Positions 1 through 8,300 of a DNA stretch of 16,007 bases are shown here, one piece after another. This stretch comes from an uncultured Ignavibacteria bacterium (GTDB lineage Bacteria > Bacteroidota > Ignavibacteria > Ignavibacteriales > Melioribacteraceae): contig CALGLM010000267.1 of assembly GCA_937930275.1 (NCBI GenBank), positions 1 through 16,007 of the forward strand, in the 5' to 3' direction. The notes beneath the pieces were generated by a model. It did not search any database. It was not told where the DNA came from and saw only the letters and a list, made by a program, of their open reading frames with translations. The translations under genes and the position numbers were made by a program. Within the stretch, counting starts at the first letter, position 1. Every line of letters starts with the position of its first letter.

Positions 1-2498
1 GTTCCTTTGCCTGTAGGTTTGGTTGTAAAAAAGGGATTAAATACTTTATCAATAATATCCTGAGGTATTCCCTTTCCGTTATCGCGTATTATTATTTCTA
101 CTTTTTCTCCCAAATCTTTTGTTGTAACTTTAATAATAGGGCTATAACTATCCTTTCTTTCTTTTTTCTTTTCGTTAACAGAATAGCAACCGTTATTAAA
201 AATATTTAAAAGTACTCGACTAATATTTTGCGGAACTATGTTTATTGTTCCTATATTATGGTCATAATCCGTTTCCATTTTAATATTAAAAGATGAGTCT
301 TGTGCTCTAAATCCGTGATAAGCTAAATTAAGGTACTCGGCAACCAAATCATTAATATTGGTTTTTTGTTTTTCTCCTGCTTTCCCTCTTGAATGTAACA
401 GCATTCCTTTTACAATGCTATCTGCTCTTTTTCCGTGTTCGTTAATTTTAGTTACATTATGGCTTATATCACCTAAAATTTCATTTATATAATCTAATGA
501 TTTTGAGTCTAATTTATCTTTCTGATTCTCAAGTTCTTCTGAAAGTTCTTTAGCCAAATCAATTGATAACTCAGAAAAATTATTAATAAAGTTTAAAGGG
601 TTTTTTATTTCATGTGCAATTCCGGCAGTTAATTGACCTAATGAAGCCATTTTTTCTGCTTGTATTAACTGTGCTTGCGCTTCTTTTAACTCCTTATTTG
701 CCAAATTAACTTTTTCGTACGCAAATGCATTATCTAATGCGCTTGCCGTATAAATAGCCAAGTTTTTTAAGATATTCAGATGACTTTCGGTATAAGAGTT
801 TTTTTGTAAGCTTTGGCATGAAATTACTCCTATTATTCTATCTCCGACCATTAAAGGCAAATAGATAAGAGATGAAACATATGTTCCCGCTTTCGGTTTA
901 TTTCTGTGAGTAATATATTTGGAATATTCAACATCAACATCATTTATAAAAACAGGCTGTTTATTATCGTAACACCATACTCCAAATCTATTTTTATCTT
1001 CTAAACTAAATCCGAATTCCGGCAATCTTTCACCATGCTCAATTGCAAGTTTACACTCCAAAGTATTTTCTTTTGTGTTTGCAAGCATTATTAACAAAGT
1101 ATTTGCATCAAGTAGTCTATTAACGCTTTCATAAACAGTATTAAAAATTGATTCTAAGTCCAAAGTTGAATTTAATTGTTGACCAATTAAGCTTAATTCT
1201 TTTACGTTTGCCAACGCTTTATCAAGCTGGATATTTTTCGCTTCAATTTCGGCAGTTCTTTCTTTAACTTTAATTTCCAAAGTTTCGTTATAGTCTTCCA
1301 ACTCCTTTTTTGCTTTCCGCAATTTACCTATTGTATCTTTCAGCTTATCTTGCATCACTAAAAATGAATCTGTAAGTTCGGCAATTTCATCTTGTGAGCT
1401 TGGCTTGGGTATCTCTACATCAAAATTCCCTTCGCTAAATTTTGTTGTTGCATTTGCTAACCTTCTTATGGGATTAGTAATTGAATTTGATATAAATATT
1501 ATGGCAAAAAGTAAAATAAAAGCTCCTGCAACCGCTAAAATTATTACAACCCAAAATAACTTTTTTAACGGAGCAGTAAATTCTTCCACGGGGTACACTA
1601 TACCCAGCGACCACATATTTTTATTAACGGGTGCATATGCTATCCAGCTTAACTTTCCTGTTGCTATGTTTTTATACTCAATTTCGGCAAAGCTCGTTTC
1701 CCCTTTTATCATATTTCTGCCTATTATTTCCAATTGCTTCGATTTTGCTCTTTTTGCAATTGTAAAAATCGTTTCGGTAAGTATTAATTCCTGTAGCGGA
1801 TGGGTAATAATTACACCGTTTCGGGCAATCATAAACGCATATCCCGTTTTTTCAACTTTAATTTTTGAAATCAATTCACTTAGCCAATCCAATGAAATAT
1901 CTGCAGTAAAAATTCCGATAAACTTTTTGTTACCTTTTTCATCATATTCGTACATTGGCACCGAATAAGTACACATTAGTATATTTCCCCCTCCTTCGTC
2001 AAAATACGGCAAACTCCATACAGATTCACCTATATCCCGAGGTTTACTATACCACTCCCATGTAAAATAGTCATAATTTTCGTTACCTAACGGTTTTGAG
2101 TATATTTTCCCTTTTTCTTTATAAACATATAACGAATTGTATTTTTGGTTGTTAGGATAATAACCGGTTTCAAAAGCTATAGCCGAGCCGTAAATAGATT
2201 CGTTGTTTTTTACCAGCGTAGTTAACATTTCTAAAAGTTCACCATCATTATGCCTTCGCTTTTCGACAATACGTGCAAAGTTATCAGGTACTTTTTCAAT
2301 TCCGGTTAATATTTTTTCAACTTTGCCCACTGTTGAATAAAGTAGTAACTCCGAGTTCTTCTTTAAATTTGATTTTATTGTGTCACGCGAAACGATATAA
2401 ATATAAGCAAAAATGATAGCGGTAATTATTGTAACATTTGCAAAGATGATAAGAATCATCTTAAACGATAAACCCTTTTTAAAATTTAATTTACTCAT
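1..2498 (-). CDS. Cache-HAMP-GAF sensor histidine kinase, partial (C-terminal end beyond left edge)
   Basis: A membrane two-component sensor kinase; 832 residues are visible and the reading frame runs off the left edge without a stop. A short basic N terminus is followed by a first membrane helix (about 14-36), an extracytoplasmic region of about 270 residues with double-Cache features (an [14 protein letters not shown] strand near its end), a second membrane helix (about 313-336), HAMP (about 337-389, with NPIRRLA), a coiled coil, GAF (about 432-589), and the phosphoacceptor H629 in [10 protein letters not shown]. The N box has N768/N769 in FNNGCY, the G1 box has D806 in DNGKGIP, and FNPFFTTKP follows, so only the G2 box and tail are missing. 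By family knowledge it senses a small ligand outside the cell and phosphorylates a response regulator; neither can be named here. The start is the ATG at 2498, with a weak GAGCGG upstream. It lies downstream of the methyltransferase operon after a 198 bp gap and is probably transcribed separately. Confidence 0.93.
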   Translation of the reverse strand, partial: MSKLNFKKGLSFKMILIIFANVTIITAIIFAYIYIVSRDTIKSNLKKNSELLLYSTVGKVEKILTGIEKVPDNFARIVEKRRHNDGELLEMLTTLVKNNESIYGSAIAFETGYYPNNQKYNSLYVYKEKGKIYSKPLGNENYDYFTWEWYSKPRDIGESVWSLPYFDEGGGNILMCTYSVPMYEYDEKGNKKFIGIFTADISLDWLSELISKIKVEKTGYAFMIARNGVIITHPLQELILTETIFTIAKRAKSKQLEIIGRNMIKGETSFAEIEYKNIATGKLSWIAYAPVNKNMWSLGIVYPVEEFTAPLKKLFWVVIILAVAGAFILLFAIIFISNSITNPIRRLANATTKFSEGNFDVEIPKPSSQDEIAELTDSFLVMQDKLKDTIGKLRKAKKELEDYNETLEIKVKERTAEIEAKNIQLDKALANVKELSLIGQQLNSTLDLESIFNTVYESVNRLLDANTLLIMLANTKENTLECKLAIEHGERLPEFGFSLEDKNRFGVWCYDNKQPVFINDVDVEYSKYITHRNKPKAGTYVSSLIYLPLMVGDRIIGVISCQSLQKNSYTESHLNILKNLAIYTASALDNAFAYEKVNLANKELKEAQAQLIQAEKMASLGQLTAGIAHEIKNPLNFINNFSELSIDLAKELSEELENQKDKLDSKSLDYINEILGDISHNVTKINEHGKRADSIVKGMLLHSRGKAGEKQKTNINDLVAEYLNLAYHGFRAQDSSFNIKMETDYDHNIGTINIVPQNISRVLLNIFNNGCYSVNEKKKERKDSYSPIIKVTTKDLGEKVEIIIRDNGKGIPQDIIDKVFNPFFTTKPTGKG

Positions 2499-2696
2499 GT
2501 CCGCTCAAATAATTATTACTCATAAAGTCATTTATTATAAACTTTCTTTACTACTTATATTAATATTAATCATTTTGTTTATAATATGCAATAGCAGTTT
2601 AAACCTATTAAGTAAAAAGAATTAGAGCAAGACAATTATATTTAATAATAGAGTGTTAATACTTTACAAATTATGAGAAATAAATTAAATTATAAT

Positions 2697-3899
2697 TTAG
2701 TGCCTCTCTTTGCCTATTAATTCCAAACATCTATTTTTCAATTTATCTGTTAAATAAAGTAATTGTTGTTTTTCGTCTTCGGTAAATATTTCTAATATTT
2801 TATTTTCCGCATTTTCCACAACACTCCATAATTTACCGATGGTTTCGGCGCCTATTTCGGTAATTATTAAATTATCGTTAGAAACTTTATTAATATATAA
2901 TTTTTCCGATAGCGGATAAAGAAAACTTTCCAATTCAATATCGGTAATTCCGAATTGCTTTTGCATATCGGTAACCGTCATAACCTCATCACATTTTAAC
3001 ACCATTAAAAACACAAGCTGAGTGCTGCTTAAATCCGAAACTTTTTTTAATTCTTTATCAAGAACTTCTTTAATAAACATAGCCGTTACATTAATTTCTC
3101 TTCCCAACGTAGCTCTAATTTTTTGCACAATTATCCCCAATATTTGTTTTAGTTTCAATTCGTAAATACTTATACCGGCAGCCACACCAACATTTAAACT
3201 TTCTACATTTCCGCTCATAGGTATTTGAATTGTTAAATCAGAGTTTAGTAAAAATTCTTCATTCACACCTTCGGTTTCATTTCCCAATATTAATGCAATG
3301 GGTTTACCGTCTAATTTAACTAATGATTGTATTTTATCGCCGTAAGGACTTGTCGTAATAATTTGATAATTATTTTGCTTTAACCAATTAATTGTATCTT
3401 CGGAATTATCAAATAATTTTATATTTGTCGAGTATATTTTCCCTCTTGAAGAATCAATTGCCTTACGCTTATAAAAATCAATTTGGCGTTTTGTTGAAAT
3501 TATTTCATTAATGCCAAAAGCGCTACATGTTCTTACAATTGTACCTATATTACCGAAATCTTGTAAATTATCCAAAACAACCAAAAAGTCTTTATTCCCT
3601 TTATTCTCCTTTATATTTCCGACTGCAACTATAGGAATAAGATAATTAGTTTCGGTAATTTTTTTTAATAATCCTTCAGTTAAAGTAAACACGTTAAAAT
3701 CGGAATATTTTTTAATTAAGTTTTGTTCGTTTTTAGAAATAAAAATATAATCAATCTTTATATTTGAATTTATAGCCCAGTTTAATGCATCTTCCCCTTC
3801 AATTAAGAACTTTTTATTTTTAATTGATTCTTTTGTATGGTTTAAACTTTTTGCGAATTGCACTTTTTCATCTTTTAGAGTAGTAATTTCAATAACCAT
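2697..3899 (-). CDS. SpoU/TrmH-family RNA 2'-O-methyltransferase fused to a C-terminal MarR-like winged helix
   Basis: A 400-residue protein with two parts. Residues 1-255 are a SpoU (SPOUT) methyltransferase. They comprise a substrate-binding N-terminal part, motif 1 around 108-124 (LDNLQDFGNIGTIVRT, with N117 and R123), motif 2 around 203-211 (LILGNETEG), and motif 3 around 226-247 (IPMSGNVESLNVGVAAG). These form the SAM-binding trefoil knot, which by family knowledge methylates a ribose 2'-OH in rRNA or tRNA. Residues 256-400 do not belong to the SpoU family. They read as a whole MarR fold: an entry helix, LSSTQLVFLMVL, an HTH (about 307-333), a short wing, ITEIGAETIG, and a terminal helix pair containing TEDEKQQLLYLTDKL. 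The start at 3899 is supported by AAGGG at 3910-3914, which lies inside the end of the upstream gene; the gap between the genes is 3 bp, so they are probably translationally coupled. The target nucleotide and the role of the winged helix are unknown. Confidence 0.9.
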   Translation of the reverse strand: MVIEITTLKDEKVQFAKSLNHTKESIKNKKFLIEGEDALNWAINSNIKIDYIFISKNEQNLIKKYSDFNVFTLTEGLLKKITETNYLIPIVAVGNIKENKGNKDFLVVLDNLQDFGNIGTIVRTCSAFGINEIISTKRQIDFYKRKAIDSSRGKIYSTNIKLFDNSEDTINWLKQNNYQIITTSPYGDKIQSLVKLDGKPIALILGNETEGVNEEFLLNSDLTIQIPMSGNVESLNVGVAAGISIYELKLKQILGIIVQKIRATLGREINVTAMFIKEVLDKELKKVSDLSSTQLVFLMVLKCDEVMTVTDMQKQFGITDIELESFLYPLSEKLYINKVSNDNLIITEIGAETIGKLWSVVENAENKILEIFTEDEKQQLLYLTDKLKNRCLELIGKERH

Positions 3900-3902
3900 A
3901 TA

Positions 3903-4187
3903 TTAATTTCCCTTAATCAGAATAGTATCACAAACAGCTCCTTTTAGCCGATTAATTAATATACTTTGATACTCGTTGCTATAATACCAATTATTAAACT
4001 CTTCTTCATTATTAAATTGTATAATTACCGTTTTGGTATATTTCCACTCCCCTTCCAAAATTTTAGGGTTATTATCAACCGATAAATATTTGCCGTTAAA
4101 TTTTGCGAATACTTCATCTACGCTATCAAGATATTTGTTGTATTCGGTTTCATCTTCAATTTTGATATTTGCAACAAAATAAACCAA
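3903..4187 (-). CDS. DUF1330 family small protein
   Basis: A 94-residue soluble protein with the DUF1330 pattern: a first strand (VYFVANIKIED), a helix with EYNKYLDSVDEVFAKFNGKYL, a second strand containing GEWKYTKTVIIQF, the conserved helix start FNNWYYSNEYQSI, and a final strand (CDTILIKG). Family members fold as ferredoxin-like dimeric alpha-beta barrels; their biochemical role is not established. The start appears to be TTG at 4187. No in-frame ATG or GTG lies between it and the upstream stop at 4224-4226, and the protein begins at the expected first strand. Only a weak GTGAG precedes it. It is the first gene of a two-gene unit with the SpoU-MarR gene. Confidence 0.85.
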   Translation of the reverse strand: MVYFVANIKIEDETEYNKYLDSVDEVFAKFNGKYLSVDNNPKILEGEWKYTKTVIIQFNNEEEFNNWYYSNEYQSILINRLKGAVCDTILIKGN

Positions 4188-4227
4188 GTGGTACTCACGG
4201 TTTGTTAATAAAATATTTTCGCTTTAC

Positions 4228-4236
4228 GCAAATATA
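4228..4236 (-). promoter_or_regulatory. Putative -7 element (TATATTTGC) for the DUF1330/methyltransferase operon
   Basis: Read on the minus strand this is TATATTTGC, an exact match to the TAnnTTTG -7 element used by the primary sigma factor in Bacteroidota and relatives. It lies about 40 bp upstream of the TTG start at 4187, which fits a short leader. No TTTG -33 element is visible at the usual distance, so the call rests on one motif and its position in a divergent intergenic region. Confidence 0.4.
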
Positions 4237-4269
4237 AATTATTAAAATATAACATTAAAGCCAAGTTTT

Positions 4270-4293
4270 TGCAAATTTATTCGTATATTTGCA
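4270..4293. repeat. Dyad TGCAAAT-N10-ATTTGCA in the divergent promoter region
   Basis: A perfect 7-bp inverted repeat (4270-4276 and 4287-4293) separated by 10 bp. The right arm overlaps the putative plus-strand -7 element. A third copy of GCAAAT lies at 4228-4233, inside the minus-strand -7 element. The size and symmetry would suit a dimeric repressor, but AT-rich sequence produces such dyads often, so operator function is only a possibility. Confidence 0.3.
4284..4291 (+). promoter_or_regulatory. Putative -7 element (TATATTTG) for the SPFH/fusion operon
   Basis: An exact TAnnTTTG word facing the SPFH gene. It implies a transcription start near 4298 and a leader of roughly 105 nt. The leader ends in a good ribosome binding site, AGGAG at 4395-4399, five bases before the ATG at 4405. 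A proper -33 TTTG at the normal spacing is not seen. The rest of the 217-bp intergenic region shows no gene. Confidence 0.4.
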
Positions 4294-4404
4294 TAATATT
4301 TTCATAAAAGTTTGTAAAATCTCGAAAATCACTTTTTACGGTACTCTGCGGTATTTCATTTTGCTTTATAAAGATTAAAAATTAGAATATAATTAGGAGT
4401 TAAC

Positions 4405-5385
4405 ATGCTTTACGTTGTATCTGCCGTTGTTATTTTAATAATTGTACTATTTTTATATGAATATCGTATAAAAAGTCCCGATACAGTAGTACTTTACGAA
4501 AAAAATGATGTTATATATATGCGTTCAGGCAGATATTACCCAAGGCATTTTAGTTTGGCTTTACCCAAAACAACATACACAATTACTCCGCTAATTGAGG
4601 CAACTGCAAAAGGAAATCTTGATATTAAAGTAAAACTATCTGTTACTGTTGCAGCTAATACAAAAAACTTACCTGCTTTAATTAAAATAGGTGGTTGGAA
4701 CACGAGTGCAGTTATTAAAGCTGCAAAAGAGCTTGAATTGATATTGGAAGGAAAAGTTAAATCTTTTACCGAAAACTTTGGAATTGAACAACTTTCATCC
4801 GATAAAATTAATAACGATTTAAACATCAGTGCAAAAGATAGCGGAGAAAAGCTCGGACTTGAAATCGTCTCTCTTGTAGTTCAGTCGTTTGAACCGGCTG
4901 ATAAAAAAATATCTGAAGCATTAAAGCAACAAGAATCGGCAAGAATTGCGGAACAGACGGAAACACTTAACCAAAAAGCCCGTTTAGCAAGTGCAAAAAT
5001 AAAGATATCGGCAGATGAAGAAATTGCTAAAATGGAAAGCGAACTTGAACTTAAAAAATTACAGATTAAGAACAATGAATTAATTAAAGAAGCCGAACTT
5101 GCACAGAAAAGAACCGAAGAAGAATTAAAGAGAAAACATATGCAGCTTGAGTATGAAAGTAAAGAACTTGAGTTGCTTAAAAACTATCCCGAATTGTTAA
5201 TTTTAACTCCGCAAGCGGCTCGGCTGGCAGAAGCAAGCCAATCATTAAAAAATGCTCGCACTGTCGTAAATCTTTCGCAGCAGGACTTAGGGCAAGTACC
5301 GGAGTTAATCGGAATATTTCAAAATTTCCTTAAAAATAATCTTAAAACCGATAACAATGCTACCGTAAAAAGTAACAATTTATAA
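4405..5385 (+). CDS. Membrane-anchored SPFH/band-7 (flotillin/prohibitin-like) protein
   Basis: A 326-residue protein. Residues 2-17 form one N-terminal hydrophobic helix, as in flotillin/stomatin/prohibitin-type scaffolds. Residues about 22-165 are band-7-like: the early strand DTVVLYEKND, an IEATAKGNLDIKVKLSVTV strand pair, a long helix with KSFTENFGIEQL, and GLEIVSLVVQSFEP, which corresponds to the usual end of the SPFH domain. Residues about 166-260 are a highly charged coiled coil (ARIAEQTETLNQKARLASAK onwards), followed by a short C-terminal helical region and a polar tail. By family knowledge such proteins oligomerise into membrane rings or microdomains that organise or protect partner proteins. 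AGGAG at 4395-4399 supports the start. It ends 9 bp before the giant fusion gene, so the two should share a transcript, and the fusion protein is the obvious candidate partner (inference). Confidence 0.85.
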   Translation: MLYVVSAVVILIIVLFLYEYRIKSPDTVVLYEKNDVIYMRSGRYYPRHFSLALPKTTYTITPLIEATAKGNLDIKVKLSVTVAANTKNLPALIKIGGWNTSAVIKAAKELELILEGKVKSFTENFGIEQLSSDKINNDLNISAKDSGEKLGLEIVSLVVQSFEPADKKISEALKQQESARIAEQTETLNQKARLASAKIKISADEEIAKMESELELKKLQIKNNELIKEAELAQKRTEEELKRKHMQLEYESKELELLKNYPELLILTPQAARLAEASQSLKNARTVVNLSQQDLGQVPELIGIFQNFLKNNLKTDNNATVKSNNL

Positions 5386-5394
5386 TCGGTTGCC

Positions 5395-8300
5395 ATGAAA
5401 CCAGTATCAGACCCTTTAGAGCTTTTTAAGCTAAAAGCAATTAAAGCAGCCAAAGTATCGGAAGTTAGCGAAGCTACTGCTTCATCTAACGTACCAAAAG
5501 AAGAACGGGTAAATTTCCATATTGGTAATCCCGTTCAAGATACATCTTTATCTTCGGCTTATTTGCGCTTAGCGTTAAATATTAATATTGAAGAAGACGA
5601 AATTAGCGAAGAAAATATCGAGTCCGTTTTAGATAAAGCAGGATTAGAAAGAGAACATAAAGAGGAAGTGGAATTTTTACTTGGTTTAATTAAAGTAGCC
5701 GCTCCATACATGCCACGCGGCGGTTTTAATAAAAATAGTCCCGGCTTTTTAGTTAATTATTTTGTTAATTGGCTTGCTAAATATCAAAGAGAACCTTTAT
5801 CATACGATTTGGGCGAAATTACCGGTAAGCGCGAAATAATTATAAGCACCGGAGGAATTAACGAAGCACTTCGTCTTCTATTTAGCGCATTTAATAACTA
5901 TTTGGTTACATTACCCGCCAAAGTACTTGTGTTCGGAAAATCTTTGCCTAAACACTTAACTAATTACAATAACTTAGATTTTACATTTATAAATTCGGAT
6001 GAAGATTTATTAATCAAAGCGATTGAAGATAGTGTAACAAAAAATATTTTACCCCATTTTTTAATACTATCATTAAATACTTCGGAAAAGACAAGAAGAT
6101 ATTTACGAAATTTAAGCCTAATATATCCTTTGTTTTTTGTTGAAACTAATAATGCCCCAAACCATTTATCATTGGCAAGGGAAGCAAAAATGGAAAACAG
6201 AGTACTAAGGTTAATAACTGCCGAAGTATTTAATCCCAAGTTATACGGCAGCCCGATAGTTTTTATTGCGGGAAATTCGGATTTTATTAATGTAATAGAA
6301 AATATTCAGTTTAAACTAAAAGGAACTCCTTCATCTACCGAAGTCGAATTTTTATCATATATTTTACAAAAGAATACACTTCAAAATACAACTAATAATT
6401 CCGCTAAAATTAATGTCACCCCGCAATTTGAAATATCGGTTTTACCCGTATTCAAAAATAACGGCTTGCAATATTTGGCAGAACATTACTCAAACAAAAT
6501 AAAGAATATAGTAAAAAATAAAGAAGAGTTGTTAAACAAGTATCCTTTAAAGTTTAACAACTTAATTAATTTAACACAAAACAAACTTAAGTTATCCAAT
6601 AATTTATTTGGTTATGATTTATTTGCCGAAGTAAAAACTATTGAACTTTTAGAAAATTTTATTAACAATTTTGACGATAAATATTTTACCGAGACTTTAA
6701 AAAACAGTTTTTTATTTGCTTTTATAAAACATCATCCCGAGTACAAAATTAACAATTGCATTGTTGTTAGCGGTTCGTCAAGAACTGCCTTAGGTTTATT
6801 GGGATTTAATTGCGGAATAGATAATATTGTTTTTCCGGATTTAAGCTGGACATACGAACATTGTTTCCCGAAATCTTATGTAGTACCGTTAGACGAGAGT
6901 TTCGAGCCTGATATTGAAAAGCTAACCGATACTGTTATCGGTTTAATTAAACAAAACCATAATAACAAATCGAAATATGCGGTTGCCATTAATAATCCCC
7001 ACAATGCCACCGGTATGCAATTTAATTCAGGCAAATTAAAACAATTATTAAAAACCCTTCTACAAAATAATATTTTTGTAATTGATGATTTATCCTATCA
7101 AAATGTTGCTCCGGAACAAGAATATAAGCAAATAAAAACCTTACGATTACTTGCGGATGAGTTATATAACGAAGGATATATTACCGAAGAAAATGCTGAT
7201 AAACTTATTACGGTTCATTCATTAAGTAAAACCGATTCTTATGCGGGTGCTCGTTTAACTGTAGCAGAAATTAGAGATAAAAAATTATTTTCACAATTTA
7301 ACGAAATAAACAATTATATTACTCCGAATTATGGGGCAATATTTCTTGCATATTTGTTTTACAGAAATAAAGTTGAAGCAATTAACTCGTACTGGGGATT
7401 ACGCAACAAAATATTCTATTATAGAATGAAAGCTTTGCACGATGCCGTTGCATGGCTGCCTGAAGATAGAAACAAATACGCTATACATATAAAAGCTCCT
7501 AAGGGAAGCATGTATCCGCAAATGATAATTGAAAGGCTACCGGCAGGAATTTCTTTAGATTGGCTGGCAAGCGGATTGGCAAGACAAGGAATAGGACTTG
7601 TACCACTTTCTACCTTTGCCAGAACAGAAAAGGGATTTGATAGCGGTAGAAAAACCTTTAGATTGACCTTAGGCGGAACAGATAACGCCGAAATTTTGCA
7701 CAATAAAACTCGTAGAGTATTAATTGACCTAAACCGAATGATTGCCGAAGAAGAATCCGGTTATGTTAAAAAAACATTTACTCCGGTTAACTTTGAATTT
7801 GATTCTTCCTTAATGTTAAGTCAATTCCGCTTATTGTGGAATAAATACAAAGAACAAATTATAAACGAGTCAATAAAACAATTTTCGGTTGAAGCAAAAA
7901 TTTTGAATCTAAATTCGGTTGATTTATTTACAAGTTTCAAAGAAAGCTATTTGCAGGAAAGGATTAATGTTTTTGAACAAAGACTATTCGATCGTGTAAA
8001 GTTGTTGGCAGCATTAATTGTTAAAAATCGGACAAATAATTATTCGGAACTGATTAAAACATTACAATATGAATTTTATAAAGACAATATTAACGATAGA
8101 ATAAATAGATTTAGATTAAGGCTTTTTGATAGGACCGTACATCCGACTCAAATTTACGGTATTGCAGCAGAATTGGTTTTTGAAAAAATAATTGAGTTTT
8201 TATTGCGTAATAAGTTACCTGAGAAAAAAGATATTAATAAAGTTTCTTTAGAGCTTATTCGTGAATTTTTGGGTACTAACGTAGCTATAAAATCCAAAGA

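Noticed and set aside
1405..1968. 187-residue plus-strand open frame
   Set aside because: It lies entirely inside the kinase gene, antisense to the HAMP, second membrane helix and Cache region; its hydrophobicity mirrors the codons of the real gene.
2413..2625. 70-residue plus-strand frame with hydrophobic stretch
   Set aside because: It overlaps the N terminus of the histidine kinase on the other strand and continues into AT-rich intergenic DNA; it has no family pattern, and the kinase frame has clear domains.
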